DNA from: JAGDYD01 sp046536675
GTDB lineage: Archaea; Micrarchaeota; Micrarchaeia; Micrarchaeales; CABMGC01
Length of the DNA stretch: 13,267 bases
Reading direction: 5' to 3'
NCBI GenBank assembly: GCA_046536675.1
Contig: JAWDMK010000018.1
Location: 1 to 13,267, forward strand
Positions 1 to 7,166 of this stretch are shown here, piece after piece. Both the position numbers and the translations under genes were made by a program. The notes under the pieces are model-generated. The model was not told where the DNA came from. It saw only the letters and a program-made list of their open reading frames with translations, and did no database searches. The stretch's first letter is position 1; the number at the start of each line of letters is the position of its first letter.

Positions 1-273
1 TGGCAGCATAAGTGCATATTTTAGCGGCCACCTTATGTTGCGCCTTCCATGAACATACATCTTGCTGTTTGGTATTGCTACGCCACAGCAATGATACCTT
101 ATCCCCTTGTAGCTAAACTCTTTGCTTGGCATGCCCTCTCTTAGCATTGTAAAGCAATGCACCTCGTGGCCAGCATTGGCTAGTGCTTGCATAATAAGAA
201 ACCTCCTCTTTTCTATGCCACCATTGAACCAAGGATATGCACTGTCATATGCAAATGCAAGCTTGAGCTTCAT
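1..273 (-). CDS. Glycosyltransferase, GT4 family, N-terminal fragment
   Basis: The first 91 codons of a gene whose 3' part lies beyond the left edge; the frame is open throughout. The protein starts MKLKLAFAYDSAYPWFNGG, followed by IEKRR, an ALANAGHEVHCFT strand-loop and a GIRYHCCG stretch. This is the N-terminal Rossmann half of GT-B fold glycosyltransferases: the Gly-Gly-(I/V)-E/K loop after the first strand and the GHEV strand are typical of GT4 enzymes, which transfer sugars from nucleotide donors. The donor-binding C-terminal half is not visible, so the substrate is unknown. The ATG at 273 has no Shine-Dalgarno but sits about 27 bases from a TATA-like box, suggesting a leaderless mRNA. 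Role in glycan assembly for STT3 or the S-layer is inference from the neighbourhood. Family confident, specificity not. Confidence 0.8.
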   Translation of the reverse strand, partial: MKLKLAFAYDSAYPWFNGGIEKRRFLIMQALANAGHEVHCFTMLREGMPSKEFSYKGIRYHCCGVAIPNSKMYVHGRRNIRWPLKYALMLP

Positions 274-295
274 GAATTCTATTAAGCATTAAGCA

Positions 296-304
296 TTTTT
301 AAAA
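296..304 (-). promoter_or_regulatory. TATA-like box for the glycosyltransferase
   Basis: An A/T-only box (TTTTAAAAA on the minus strand) is centred near 300, about 27 bases before the A of the ATG at 273. That is the usual archaeal distance from TATA box to transcription start, so the transcript would start at or very near the ATG. A tandem heptamer ATTAAGC (281-294) lies between box and start. Confidence 0.45.
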
Positions 305-411
305 TTGTGCTTAGCCTCAACCATTAATAACTAGGTTATAAAAAACACAACCCTGTCTATTTCGGCAAATGTCAAATAAATGCTGAAGCATAAACGAATG
401 GAGTAGTTAGA

Positions 412-420
412 TTTAAAAAT
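412..420 (+). promoter_or_regulatory. TATA-like box for the small membrane protein
   Basis: TTTAAAAAT centred at 416. Initiation about 26 bases on, near 442, would place GTGAT (442-446) at the 5' end of the mRNA as ribosome-binding site for the ATG at 451, or make the GTG at 442 a leaderless start. The rest of the 274-441 gap shows a second weak TATA-like stretch (336-345) with no convincing gene behind it. Confidence 0.4.
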
Positions 421-450
421 TTAATTATTCTTTATTATAGCGTGATCGAA

Positions 451-816
451 ATGGCGAAGGGAACAACAAACTGGGGAGTTTTTGCCTTGGAGTTCATTGG
501 AAGCCTTTTCTTCCTTGCAGTAGTCTTTACAACAAACGGTACGTATATGAATGGCAACTGGGGGGCAGCAGCACTATGGCTACCATTGCTATATGCAATA
601 GGCGTTGTTGGGTCAATAGCACTCTTCTTTGTGAGCTTCGGCAACCTAATGCCAGGAATTGATGAAAAGGCAGTAGCAGCTGGCGCAATGAAGGCTACAG
701 TATGCACAAGCATAGTACTGGCAGCACTAACATACGGCAACACGGCTTACTTTGCAACAGTCTTGATCGGCTTTATAATAGCCTTCATAGGAAGCGGACT
801 AGGATACAAGAAGTAA
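451..816 (+). CDS. Small multi-span membrane protein, unknown function
   Basis: A 121-residue hydrophobic protein I do not recognise. From the ATG at 451 it begins MAKGTTNWGVF and shows four likely membrane segments, roughly residues 9-28, 38-64 (interrupted by a Gly), 73-95 and 98-117, joined by short loops with Asn and Gly (NGTYMNGNWG near 29-38, an NLMPGIDEKA loop near 65-74), ending GLGYKK. There are no catalytic motifs, no signal cleavage site and few charges, so a structural membrane protein or subunit is as likely as an enzyme. A GTG at 442 would add three residues, but GTGAT there looks like the ribosome-binding site for ATG 451, matching the pattern at other starts in the window. It is convergent with STT3 and ends in a T-rich tract. 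Confidence 0.65.
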   Translation: MAKGTTNWGVFALEFIGSLFFLAVVFTTNGTYMNGNWGAAALWLPLLYAIGVVGSIALFFVSFGNLMPGIDEKAVAAGAMKATVCTSIVLAALTYGNTAYFATVLIGFIIAFIGSGLGYKK

Positions 817-824
817 TAATCTTT

Positions 825-849
825 TTATTTTTCTTTCTTCTTCTTTTTG
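825..849 (+). terminator. T-rich terminator after the membrane protein
   Basis: Directly after the stop at 816 the plus strand carries several T runs broken by single A or C bases, with no hairpin. Oligo-T termination of this kind is normal in archaea. It lies in the 39-bp gap between this gene and the convergent end of STT3. Confidence 0.5.
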
Positions 850-855
850 TCATGG

Positions 856-3192
856 CTAAGTATTACTATAAGTGCTATTATAAATTATCTTGTAAATCCT
901 TGTATCTGGATTCATAAAGACAAGCTCTAATTTTGCAACATTATTGTTCCAAAGGCATTCATAGTTGTTGCAGAAGTAGAGAAACTTTAGCATGTTGCTG
1001 TTTGCTAACCCTGGTGCAAAGAGGAAGGCGCCTGTTATATTTATCGGCATTCTAGGGTTTGGTATAGGTGAATAAGTTATTAGAAGAAGGTCGCCATTTG
1101 TCTTGTTAAATGCTGTTTGCTTTACTATTGCAAAGCTCCCATTATAAATGTTTGAAAAAGCAACATACTCTACAGGTGATATGCCATTTGGCAGTATAAG
1201 ATAGCTTGAGACCTTCTGGGTATTGTTCTGATTAATTATTATTGTTCTTTCCTGGAAGTTGTTGTTTGTAAAGGTAAAGATCTGTGAGCTTTGGTTAATC
1301 TGTTCATTAAGTCCTGTAAAGGCTGTATAGCTGTATAGCTGGCTTAGAGAAGAATTTATCTCTGATTCAATAAATATGCCTTCTGTTTCAAGAAGCCATG
1401 AATACCTAACAAGTAGATAATCAGGCTTGCCGTTTATATTGCTTAGCAGGAATTGGCCATCTGGGCTTGAATTATATAGCCAGAATGCAAAAGGATCTGC
1501 CTTCGATGCATTCTGTGAGCCCACACTATCTGTTACGCTTGTTCTGTTCGCCCAGCCCTCTATAACGCTACCATCGGGCCATAGTGTAAGAAAAATTGAG
1601 TTTGCTGGTGTATTATTTCTTACCCAGCTTAGCGCACTAAGGAATGTTGGATTAATAGCATCAGCCTGCACTAGAGCCTGCGAATAAGAATAATCTATAA
1701 TTATTGTATATAATATCAATGCAATAAGAATGCCGTAGCCTACATAGAGATAATTTCTATTATATTTTTTGAAATATGCAATAAGCCAGTAGAGTGTATA
1801 TGCTGATAATATAGCAAGTGGCACTGAGAGCAGAGAATTAAACCTTACAGCATGTATCTGCAAATATGCTGTTATCGCATAGTAGGAAATAAGTGTAAGC
1901 ATCATCTCGCTTGGCGCAAACTTTATATAAGCTTTTACACTCTTCATATCGTTGTCGTTCTCAACCTGCATGAAGAGGTATGGTATAAAGGTAAGGAGCA
2001 TTATAATCCAAAAGAGCCATTTCATATGTGTTGCAAATGTTGATAGGTATATGACTATTGACATAGGCGTTGTAAACAGGAAAGCGCCGAAGCTTGCAAA
2101 CAGGAAGCCTGTGCTTGGCGGCTGAAGCTCTTCTATTGTTACCGAAAAATTGCTCGTTGTTATAAATCCATTTCCAATAAATATCTCGTATACAAAGCTT
2201 GGCATCGCTATATCTATTATAATAGTAACAACAGCTAATGAGAATAGAGCAAATGCAAGCCTTCTCTTTGCTGTTCCGACAAGCTTGTAATATTTGCTTA
2301 TATTGCTAAGCATGTAGTATGCAATATACCAGCCAAGAAGCATGAAAATGAGAAGTGGCAAGAAGTGAATGCCTGTAAATGTCTGTGAATATATAAATCC
2401 TGTAAATTTGTATATGTTTACAAATATATACCAGAGAAGCATGCTTAAAATAAGGTAGCCGCTCCTCTCAACTACCTTTTTGTTGTGGAATGTGAAGCCA
2501 TAGATAAGGAGAACAACAAAGGCAAAGATATAAGTAGCTGTAGCAAATGGTGCACCATTCCAGACAAAGTTGCATACACTAAGGAAGAAGCCAGAGAGAA
2601 TGGCATAGAGCAATCTCTTCTTTAGCGCATCTTCCTTGAGTGTTTTAACAAGGTAAAAGAGTGCAATTATCAAGAAGATTGTTACAAAACCATCTCCTCT
2701 GTATATGAGTGCGCTGGTTCTTGCAGCATCTCCTAAGCTTAGTGCAACGAAAAGCATAACAAGGAGTAGAAAGAGTCTGTTCTTGCTAAGGTACTTTGCA
2801 AGAAGGTAAGCACCTAATATATCAAATACACCAAATAAAACAGGTACAAGCCTCATTACAGTATATGCTGTTATCTGCGAATCAATCGCATGCAGTATAG
2901 CGTAAGGTAAGAGCGTAACCCAATATAAGCCATGAGGTTCGCCAACTATTGTGTGTGCAGGCCATCCTGAAAGGCTTAGATATTTTGGTACAACAAAATT
3001 GTTGTTTATTGCTGCTCTTATTACAGCATAGTGGTAAAAGCCATCCGGCTCATAGAAGCCAGCGTATTTGTAAAGAGACATTCTAAAGTAGATAGTAAGA
3101 ATTATGATTACAGCAATTGCTGTAAAGAAAAGTATGTTGCCAACATTCCTATTTTCTTTTTTAACATCAACTTCAATCTTTTCTTCGCTCAT
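856..3192 (-). CDS. aglB: Oligosaccharyltransferase STT3/AglB
   Basis: A 778-residue integral membrane enzyme expected to transfer a lipid-linked glycan to Asn in N-X-S/T sequons on the outer membrane face. Residues 18 to about 510 are a run of about a dozen hydrophobic segments; the last ~260 residues are the soluble extracytoplasmic domain. Visible motifs: first acidic motif in EPDGFYHY (D50, Y53-H54); second acidic loop RTSALIYRGDGF, keeping only the last Asp (D167) of DxD; TIxE-type motif VTIEELQPPS (E354/E355); and the WWDYG equivalent, changed to LWPDG (537-541) and followed by ANRTSVTDS, a good match to the usual ANR-x-T context. The frame is open further upstream through the tRNA, but ATG 3192 (MSEEKIEV) is chosen because upstream codons lie in the tRNA and GGTG precedes this ATG. 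It is the last gene of the minus-strand train. Family call very likely; the altered motifs are discussed in findings. Confidence 0.9.
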   Translation of the reverse strand: MSEEKIEVDVKKENRNVGNILFFTAIAVIIILTIYFRMSLYKYAGFYEPDGFYHYAVIRAAINNNFVVPKYLSLSGWPAHTIVGEPHGLYWVTLLPYAILHAIDSQITAYTVMRLVPVLFGVFDILGAYLLAKYLSKNRLFLLLVMLFVALSLGDAARTSALIYRGDGFVTIFLIIALFYLVKTLKEDALKKRLLYAILSGFFLSVCNFVWNGAPFATATYIFAFVVLLIYGFTFHNKKVVERSGYLILSMLLWYIFVNIYKFTGFIYSQTFTGIHFLPLLIFMLLGWYIAYYMLSNISKYYKLVGTAKRRLAFALFSLAVVTIIIDIAMPSFVYEIFIGNGFITTSNFSVTIEELQPPSTGFLFASFGAFLFTTPMSIVIYLSTFATHMKWLFWIIMLLTFIPYLFMQVENDNDMKSVKAYIKFAPSEMMLTLISYYAITAYLQIHAVRFNSLLSVPLAILSAYTLYWLIAYFKKYNRNYLYVGYGILIALILYTIIIDYSYSQALVQADAINPTFLSALSWVRNNTPANSIFLTLWPDGSVIEGWANRTSVTDSVGSQNASKADPFAFWLYNSSPDGQFLLSNINGKPDYLLVRYSWLLETEGIFIESEINSSLSQLYSYTAFTGLNEQINQSSQIFTFTNNNFQERTIIINQNNTQKVSSYLILPNGISPVEYVAFSNIYNGSFAIVKQTAFNKTNGDLLLITYSPIPNPRMPINITGAFLFAPGLANSNMLKFLYFCNNYECLWNNNVAKLELVFMNPDTRIYKIIYNSTYSNT

Positions 3193-3202
3193 TAAAACAC
3201 CA

Positions 3203-3273
3203 TGGAGGCACAGGGAATCGAACCCCGGCCTGCAGAATGTCAATCTGCCATCCTACCACTAGACGATGCCTCC
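3203..3273 (-). tRNA. tRNA-Val (anticodon GAC)
   Basis: A 71-base cloverleaf on the minus strand. Acceptor GGAGGCA (3273-3267) pairs with TGCCTCC (3210-3204), discriminator A at 3203. D arm GTCT/GGAT with a short 7-base loop AGTGGTA; anticodon stem GCAGA/TCTGC around loop TTGACAT, giving GAC; 4-base variable loop; T arm CGGGG/CCCTG around TTCGATT. CCA is not encoded (TGG follows the discriminator) and there is no intron. On the opposite strand the anticodon hairpin would show GTC (Asp), but the D-to-T arm order and T-loop fit only the minus strand. It lies 28 bp after tRNase Z and 10 bp before STT3. Confidence 0.93.
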
Positions 3274-3301
3274 CTCTTAAGTATTTTTATCATTCTACCT
3301 T

Positions 3302-4201
3302 TTATTTTTTTCTCTCTATTTCAAAAGCTGAACCATCTTTTGCAACAACAACATTTTCAAAGAAGTTTTTCGCCTCTCTCTTTATTGCCGTTATATTTCT
3401 ATACCTTGCACTTAAGTGCGTTAAGACAAGAAGCTTAGCATTAGCCTTTTTTGCTATAAGCGCAGCCTCTTTTGCTGTAGAGTGCTTTCTCTCTAGTGCA
3501 AGCCTCTTTTCCCTTTCTGTAAATGTTGCTTCATGTATAAGTATATCAGCATTGCGTGCAGCCCTTATAGTAGTGGCGCAGGGCCTTGTATCTGTTGCAT
3601 AAACAATCTTCCTGCCATGCTGAATATATGTTACATTTTTTATGCTTATCCTCTTTCCGTTCTTTATTATAAAGCCTCTCTTTGCCAATATAGAATATTC
3701 TCTTCCATGTATACCAAGCTGGTCGCACTTTTCCTTTATGAAGCGCCTCTTGCTCTTCTCTGCAAAAGAGTAGCCATAGCACCTTATTGTATGGTTAAGC
3801 GAAAAGGCTCTGACCTCTACTTCATCATCTTCATACACCTTTCCAGGTAGCACACCGTGTATTATTATAGGATATTTTATAATCGCCTTGTCGAATGTTA
3901 TGAGGTTTTTGAGATAGCCTTCGTAGCCCGCTGGCGCATATATGTTTAGTGGCTCAATCCTATTGTTAAGTGCTAGCGTTCTTACAAGCCCTGCAAGCCC
4001 TATTACGTGATCACCATGTGTGTGGCTTATGAAAATAGCCTTGATCTTAGAAATGTTGATATTGTTCTGCATCATCCTCATCTGCGTTCCTTCACCGCAG
4101 TCAAAAAGGAATACATTGCCATCTCTTATAATAGCAATGCTAGGCATGCCTCTGCTCTTTGTTGGTGTTGAGCCCGAAGTACCTAAAATCACAACTTGCA
4201 T
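3302..4201 (-). CDS. rnz: tRNase Z (tRNA 3'-processing endonuclease)
   Basis: A 299-residue metallo-beta-lactamase fold nuclease that cuts pre-tRNA just after the discriminator base so that CCA can be added. Seen: N-terminal GTSGSTPTKSRG strand-loop, FDCGEGTQ (33-40), the zinc motif HTHGDH (60-65) followed by GLAGLVRTL, the LNHTIRCYGYSF substrate region, ATDTRPC with the metal-bridging Asp, HEATF, HSTAKEAA and the last metal ligand in LTHLSARY. The usual exosite arm region (LPGKVYEDDEVEV) is present. Length is standard for archaeal/bacterial short-form tRNase Z and all metal ligands I can locate are intact. Start ATG 4201 is preceded by GAGG at good spacing, only 10 bp after the NFACT stop. 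The next gene downstream is a tRNA, a likely direct substrate. Confidence 0.95.
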   Translation of the reverse strand: MQVVILGTSGSTPTKSRGMPSIAIIRDGNVFLFDCGEGTQMRMMQNNINISKIKAIFISHTHGDHVIGLAGLVRTLALNNRIEPLNIYAPAGYEGYLKNLITFDKAIIKYPIIIHGVLPGKVYEDDEVEVRAFSLNHTIRCYGYSFAEKSKRRFIKEKCDQLGIHGREYSILAKRGFIIKNGKRISIKNVTYIQHGRKIVYATDTRPCATTIRAARNADILIHEATFTEREKRLALERKHSTAKEAALIAKKANAKLLVLTHLSARYRNITAIKREAKNFFENVVVAKDGSAFEIERKK

Positions 4202-4211
4202 AGAAATCCTC

Positions 4212-5318
4212 TTATTCTTTTTCTTTTATTCTTACCTTTATCTTTTTGTTCTTTAAGTCTATGCCTATTATCTCAACAGAGTTCTCAAACTGCTTAAGCT
4301 CTTCTATGCTAAACCTCTTTTTGCTTTTTGCATAGCTCAACATAAGGTTTAGCTTGTCCATATGCTCTAGTATAATCTTTGCTATATTTGCATATCTTTT
4401 TTCTTCATCTTCAAGCCTTTTTATAAGCTCCTTTTGCTGCTCTATGCTTTTTGCTATCGCCTCTTTTCTCTTAGCCTCTTCGCTAGCTTCTTCTTTTCCC
4501 CTCTCGCTAAGATAGAAATCATCAAGCAGCGAGCTTAATGTTGAATACTCCTTTATGTTCTCCAAGCTATTATTGTATTTTATTATATGCTCAAGCGCAT
4601 AGTCATGCTCGTTAATATACATTATAGCTTTGCCATTCATGCAACTATTCTTAATGCTTGCTATCCTTTCTGCGAGCTCTTCAAGCTTATCATCGCTGAT
4701 CGAGCCAAGCTTATCGCTAGGCTTTAAATTGCATGCTGTTACTGCATTCTCAATATATAAAGGGCCATAATCAAAGATCTTTGAGATTGAGATAAGCTTC
4801 TCATCCTTCTTCTCTAATGCTAGCCTTTTCAAAATCTCAAGTGCTTCTCTTTTTTCAACAAAGCCTGCGCTGCTGCTTGCAGGAAACTTGTATACTTTGT
4901 TGTAATCTATCTTTCTATCCTTAAACTCTAGCCTTCTATATGGTGCAATTATCCTAAATGAATTGTCTACAAGAATAAGGTTTCCTTTTCCAAACATCTC
5001 AAAGATTAGCATGAATTCTGAAAAATCAAAGATTAATATCCTATCAGTTCCATGCTGGTATATCTTTTCAACAATCTTATTCTCAAGACGTTTTCTTATC
5101 TGCATTGCAAACATGCTAGCCTCTTCATGCTCGCTTGCATAGCTTGTAAGGTTTATTGTTTTGAGGAGCTTCACATAGACAACATGCTGCTCTCCTTTGT
5201 AGAAATAAAGCTCAAATTCATCTTTGCCAAGCTCATAGAATTTTCTTAAGCGGGAGCCTTCTATAGGCTTAAGCTCTTTTTCTAGCCTTGCAAGCTCTAT
5301 AGAAGAAAGTTCTCTCAT
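4212..5318 (-). CDS. Truncated NFACT/Rqc2-family protein (NFACT-N plus partial coiled coil)
   Basis: A 368-residue relative of Rqc2/NEMF/RqcH, which binds tRNA and obstructed large ribosomal subunits and adds C-terminal tails in ribosome-associated quality control. NFACT-N is visible over about residues 1-180: SRLRKFYEL, FAMQIRKRLENKIVEKIYQHGTDRIL with the tRNA-contacting Asp-Arg pair at 92-93, then FGKGNLILVD and APYRRLEFKDR. A middle helical region follows, then a charged coiled coil (about 275-335) and a terminal strand, GIDLKNKKIKVRI. The protein stops where family members normally enter NFACT-R and the returning half of the coil; archaeal homologues usually exceed 600 residues. There is no room for the missing part, since tRNase Z starts 10 bp later using GAGG placed just after the stop. 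Start ATG 5318 is 11 bp after GGGPS. Family call good; function of the short form unknown. Confidence 0.8.
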   Translation of the reverse strand: MRELSSIELARLEKELKPIEGSRLRKFYELGKDEFELYFYKGEQHVVYVKLLKTINLTSYASEHEEASMFAMQIRKRLENKIVEKIYQHGTDRILIFDFSEFMLIFEMFGKGNLILVDNSFRIIAPYRRLEFKDRKIDYNKVYKFPASSSAGFVEKREALEILKRLALEKKDEKLISISKIFDYGPLYIENAVTACNLKPSDKLGSISDDKLEELAERIASIKNSCMNGKAIMYINEHDYALEHIIKYNNSLENIKEYSTLSSLLDDFYLSERGKEEASEEAKRKEAIAKSIEQQKELIKRLEDEEKRYANIAKIILEHMDKLNLMLSYAKSKKRFSIEELKQFENSVEIIGIDLKNKKIKVRIKEKE

Positions 5319-5329
5319 GGCTTCAGCTT

Positions 5330-6118
5330 TTAACTCTTTAACTTTTTAAGCCCTTCCTCCTTTATTACCTTTGCAAAGAGCTCTGTCTTCTTTCTTGCAT
5401 CATCTGATTGCTCTATTGCTGTGCCTATCTGCACAATATCAGCTCCAGCCTTAAGCGTTTGCCTGAGCAGCTCTTCATTTATTATGCCGCCAGCAACAAT
5501 GTATGGAACACTTATTGCTTCCCTTACAGCCTTTATCATCTCTGGCGGTACGGGGCCAGAGTGCTGGAGCGCTGGGTTGGAGCCTACGTCTGTAACAATA
5601 AACCTATTTCCAAGCATCTCACCAGCTTCTGCAAGTGCAGCTGCTATCTTTGGCTTCTCCCTCGGCACTAGATTTACATCGCCTACCCAGCCTACAGTGC
5701 CGCCAGGAGATACGACAATATAGCCAACAGGCAGGGTTTCTAGCTTAAGGTGTTTTATTATCGGCGCAGCTAGCATCTGCGCCTGTATAATCCAATAAGG
5801 ATTCCTTGCATTTAGTAATGACATAAAGTAGATAGCGTCTGCATACCTTGTTATTGTTGCTATATTGCCAGGGAATAAGATGAGTGGCGCATCGACCTTA
5901 TCCTTTATTCCTTTTGCAACATAATCAAGAAGCTCGCCCTGTGCACCTATACTGCCACCAAGAAGAATCATGTCTGCCCCTCCTTCTATGCTTGCTACAG
6001 CTGTTTTTATAGCATCATCTGGCGTTTTGTAGTCTACAGGATCTACTAGCATGAACATCATCGCTCCTTTCTCTTCCAGTTTTTCATAAATGTATTTTTC
6101 AGTCTTGCCAACTTTCAA
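5330..6118 (-). CDS. Geranylgeranylglyceryl phosphate synthase
   Basis: A 262-residue TIM-barrel prenyltransferase joining sn-glycerol-1-phosphate to geranylgeranyl diphosphate, the first committed step of archaeal ether lipid synthesis. Recognised by VDPVDYKT (25-32), LLGGSIG (52-58), LILFPGN (79-85), ADAIYFMSLLNARNPYWI (93-110), IVVSPGGTVGWVGD (134-147), VPREKPKIAAA (151-161), PVPPEMI (189-195) and GGIINEE (210-216). These are near-consensus. The exception is the usual YLE(A/G)GSGA phosphate-binding motif, here VTDVGSNPALQHSG (175-188): Glu is replaced by Asp and a few residues appear inserted. The start is TTG at 6118 (MKVGKTEKYI), supported by GGTGAT three bases upstream, overlapping the region just after the SDR stop. 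Function near certain unless the altered motif changes the substrate. Confidence 0.93.
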   Translation of the reverse strand: MKVGKTEKYIYEKLEEKGAMMFMLVDPVDYKTPDDAIKTAVASIEGGADMILLGGSIGAQGELLDYVAKGIKDKVDAPLILFPGNIATITRYADAIYFMSLLNARNPYWIIQAQMLAAPIIKHLKLETLPVGYIVVSPGGTVGWVGDVNLVPREKPKIAAALAEAGEMLGNRFIVTDVGSNPALQHSGPVPPEMIKAVREAISVPYIVAGGIINEELLRQTLKAGADIVQIGTAIEQSDDARKKTELFAKVIKEEGLKKLKS

Positions 6119-6128
6119 CCAATCACCA

Positions 6129-7166
6129 CTATTTGTGATATTTTTTTAGATAAGCAGTAACAAGCTCGCCCATGCCGACGCGCATCTCAACCATAGGCTT
6201 GAAGCCAAGTTCACTCTTTATCTTTGTTATATCTATAATCCTGTTGCTTGTTAGGAAGCGCAGCTCATCGCTGTCTAGCCCGCGGCTCTTTGCTACGAGC
6301 CTTACTATAAATTCGCTCAGATGTCTTTTAGGCCTAGGCACCTTAAGCATATCAGCAGCCATATTAAAGAGAAACTCCTGCGTATAGTTGTTGCCATCCG
6401 TTACATTATACACCTTATTTTTGCTTATACCTGTATATACTCTTGGCAATATAAGTGCTTGCAAAGCATCATATATGTGAAGAAGCGCAAGGTGGTTCTG
6501 TCCGTTTCCAATAAGGTATATCTTGCCCTCTTGTAGCGCCTTGAATACCTTGAAGTAAGGTGCCTCAAACGATGGCCCATAAATGGTAGCAAGCCTAAGT
6601 ATGGTATATGGCAATGTATTCGCATATTCTTTTACTATATTCTCAGCAAGCATCTTGCTATAGCCATATTTGTCGCTCGGCTTTAATGGTGATTCTTCAT
6701 TAAGCACATCCCTTCTTTTTCTTCCATACACATCAACAGTGCTTGTGAAGATAAGGTGTTTTGCTCCGCCCTTCTCAGCTGCATCGAGCACATTTCTAGT
6801 TCCTTCGACATTTATGCGCATAAGCTCCTCTGTTGTGTATTTGTATTCGCTTACAGCCGCAGCAAGATGGTAAACATTATCAACACCAATGCACGCATCA
6901 TCTAATACTTTCTGATGCGTTATATCGCCGATATAAGGAACTACACCAGGTGGAAGGTCTACTATAAACTCTTTTGATTTAACAAGAGCCCTTACTACAT
7001 CGCCCTTCTTGAGAAGTGATTTTACAAGCTCCTTGCCAAGCTTTCCATTTGCTCCTGTTACCAGGTCAACTTCCCTTTCTACCTTCTGCTCGCCTTCAGC
7101 CTTTGCCTCTGCCTCTTTTTCCTCAGCTTCTTCAACATTCTTTGCCTTTTTATCGCTTTTTTTCAT
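6129..7166 (-). CDS. Extended SDR, NAD(P)-dependent epimerase/dehydratase family
   Basis: A 345-residue oxidoreductase of the extended short-chain dehydrogenase family, whose members act on nucleotide sugars or related alcohols. Seen: TGANGKLG nucleotide-binding loop (37-44), GDITH acidic stretch near 80-84, YHLAAAVSEYKY (99-110), the active-site TSTVDVYG (141-148) and YGYSK (Y167, K171), then LRLATIYGP. All catalytic residues are present. The first ~30 residues are an unusual Lys/Glu/Ala-rich tail before the first strand. A GTG at 7175 would add three residues; ATG 7166 is preferred because GAGGG lies four to eight bases before it. It overlaps the end of the PRODH-like gene by 17 bp, so the two are probably translationally coupled. 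Family is clear; whether it makes sugars for the glycan or acts on a lipid or sterol-like compound cannot be told. Confidence 0.85.
   Translation of the reverse strand: MKKSDKKAKNVEEAEEKEAEAKAEGEQKVEREVDLVTGANGKLGKELVKSLLKKGDVVRALVKSKEFIVDLPPGVVPYIGDITHQKVLDDACIGVDNVYHLAAAVSEYKYTTEELMRINVEGTRNVLDAAEKGGAKHLIFTSTVDVYGRKRRDVLNEESPLKPSDKYGYSKMLAENIVKEYANTLPYTILRLATIYGPSFEAPYFKVFKALQEGKIYLIGNGQNHLALLHIYDALQALILPRVYTGISKNKVYNVTDGNNYTQEFLFNMAADMLKVPRPKRHLSEFIVRLVAKSRGLDSDELRFLTSNRIIDITKIKSELGFKPMVEMRVGMGELVTAYLKKYHK

Noticed and set aside
281..294. Tandem ATTAAGC heptamer near the glycosyltransferase start
   Set aside because: Only two copies in AT-rich DNA; not enough to call a repeat or regulator site.
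336..345. Extra TATA-like TTATAAAAAA on the plus strand
   Set aside because: The sequence behind it encodes only a five-codon frame and no structured RNA that I can see.
442..450. GTG 442 as start of the small membrane protein
   Set aside because: GTGAT here matches the ribosome-binding signal seen at other genes at the same spacing, so ATG 451 is preferred; a leaderless GTG start cannot be excluded.
3193..3243. In-frame upstream extension of STT3 (17 extra residues from 3243)
   Set aside because: The codons lie inside the tRNA-Val gene and the tRNA is well supported; ATG 3192 has GGTG in front and gives a normal STT3 N terminus.
3203..3273. tRNA-Asp (GTC) on the plus strand
   Set aside because: The anticodon hairpin is readable on both strands, but the D arm, T arm order and TTCGATT loop are correct only on the minus strand, giving GAC.
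5421..5723. Plus-strand frame of 100 codons antisense to GGGPS
   Set aside because: Shadow of a strongly conserved enzyme gene; the translation is cysteine/serine/proline-rich without domain features.
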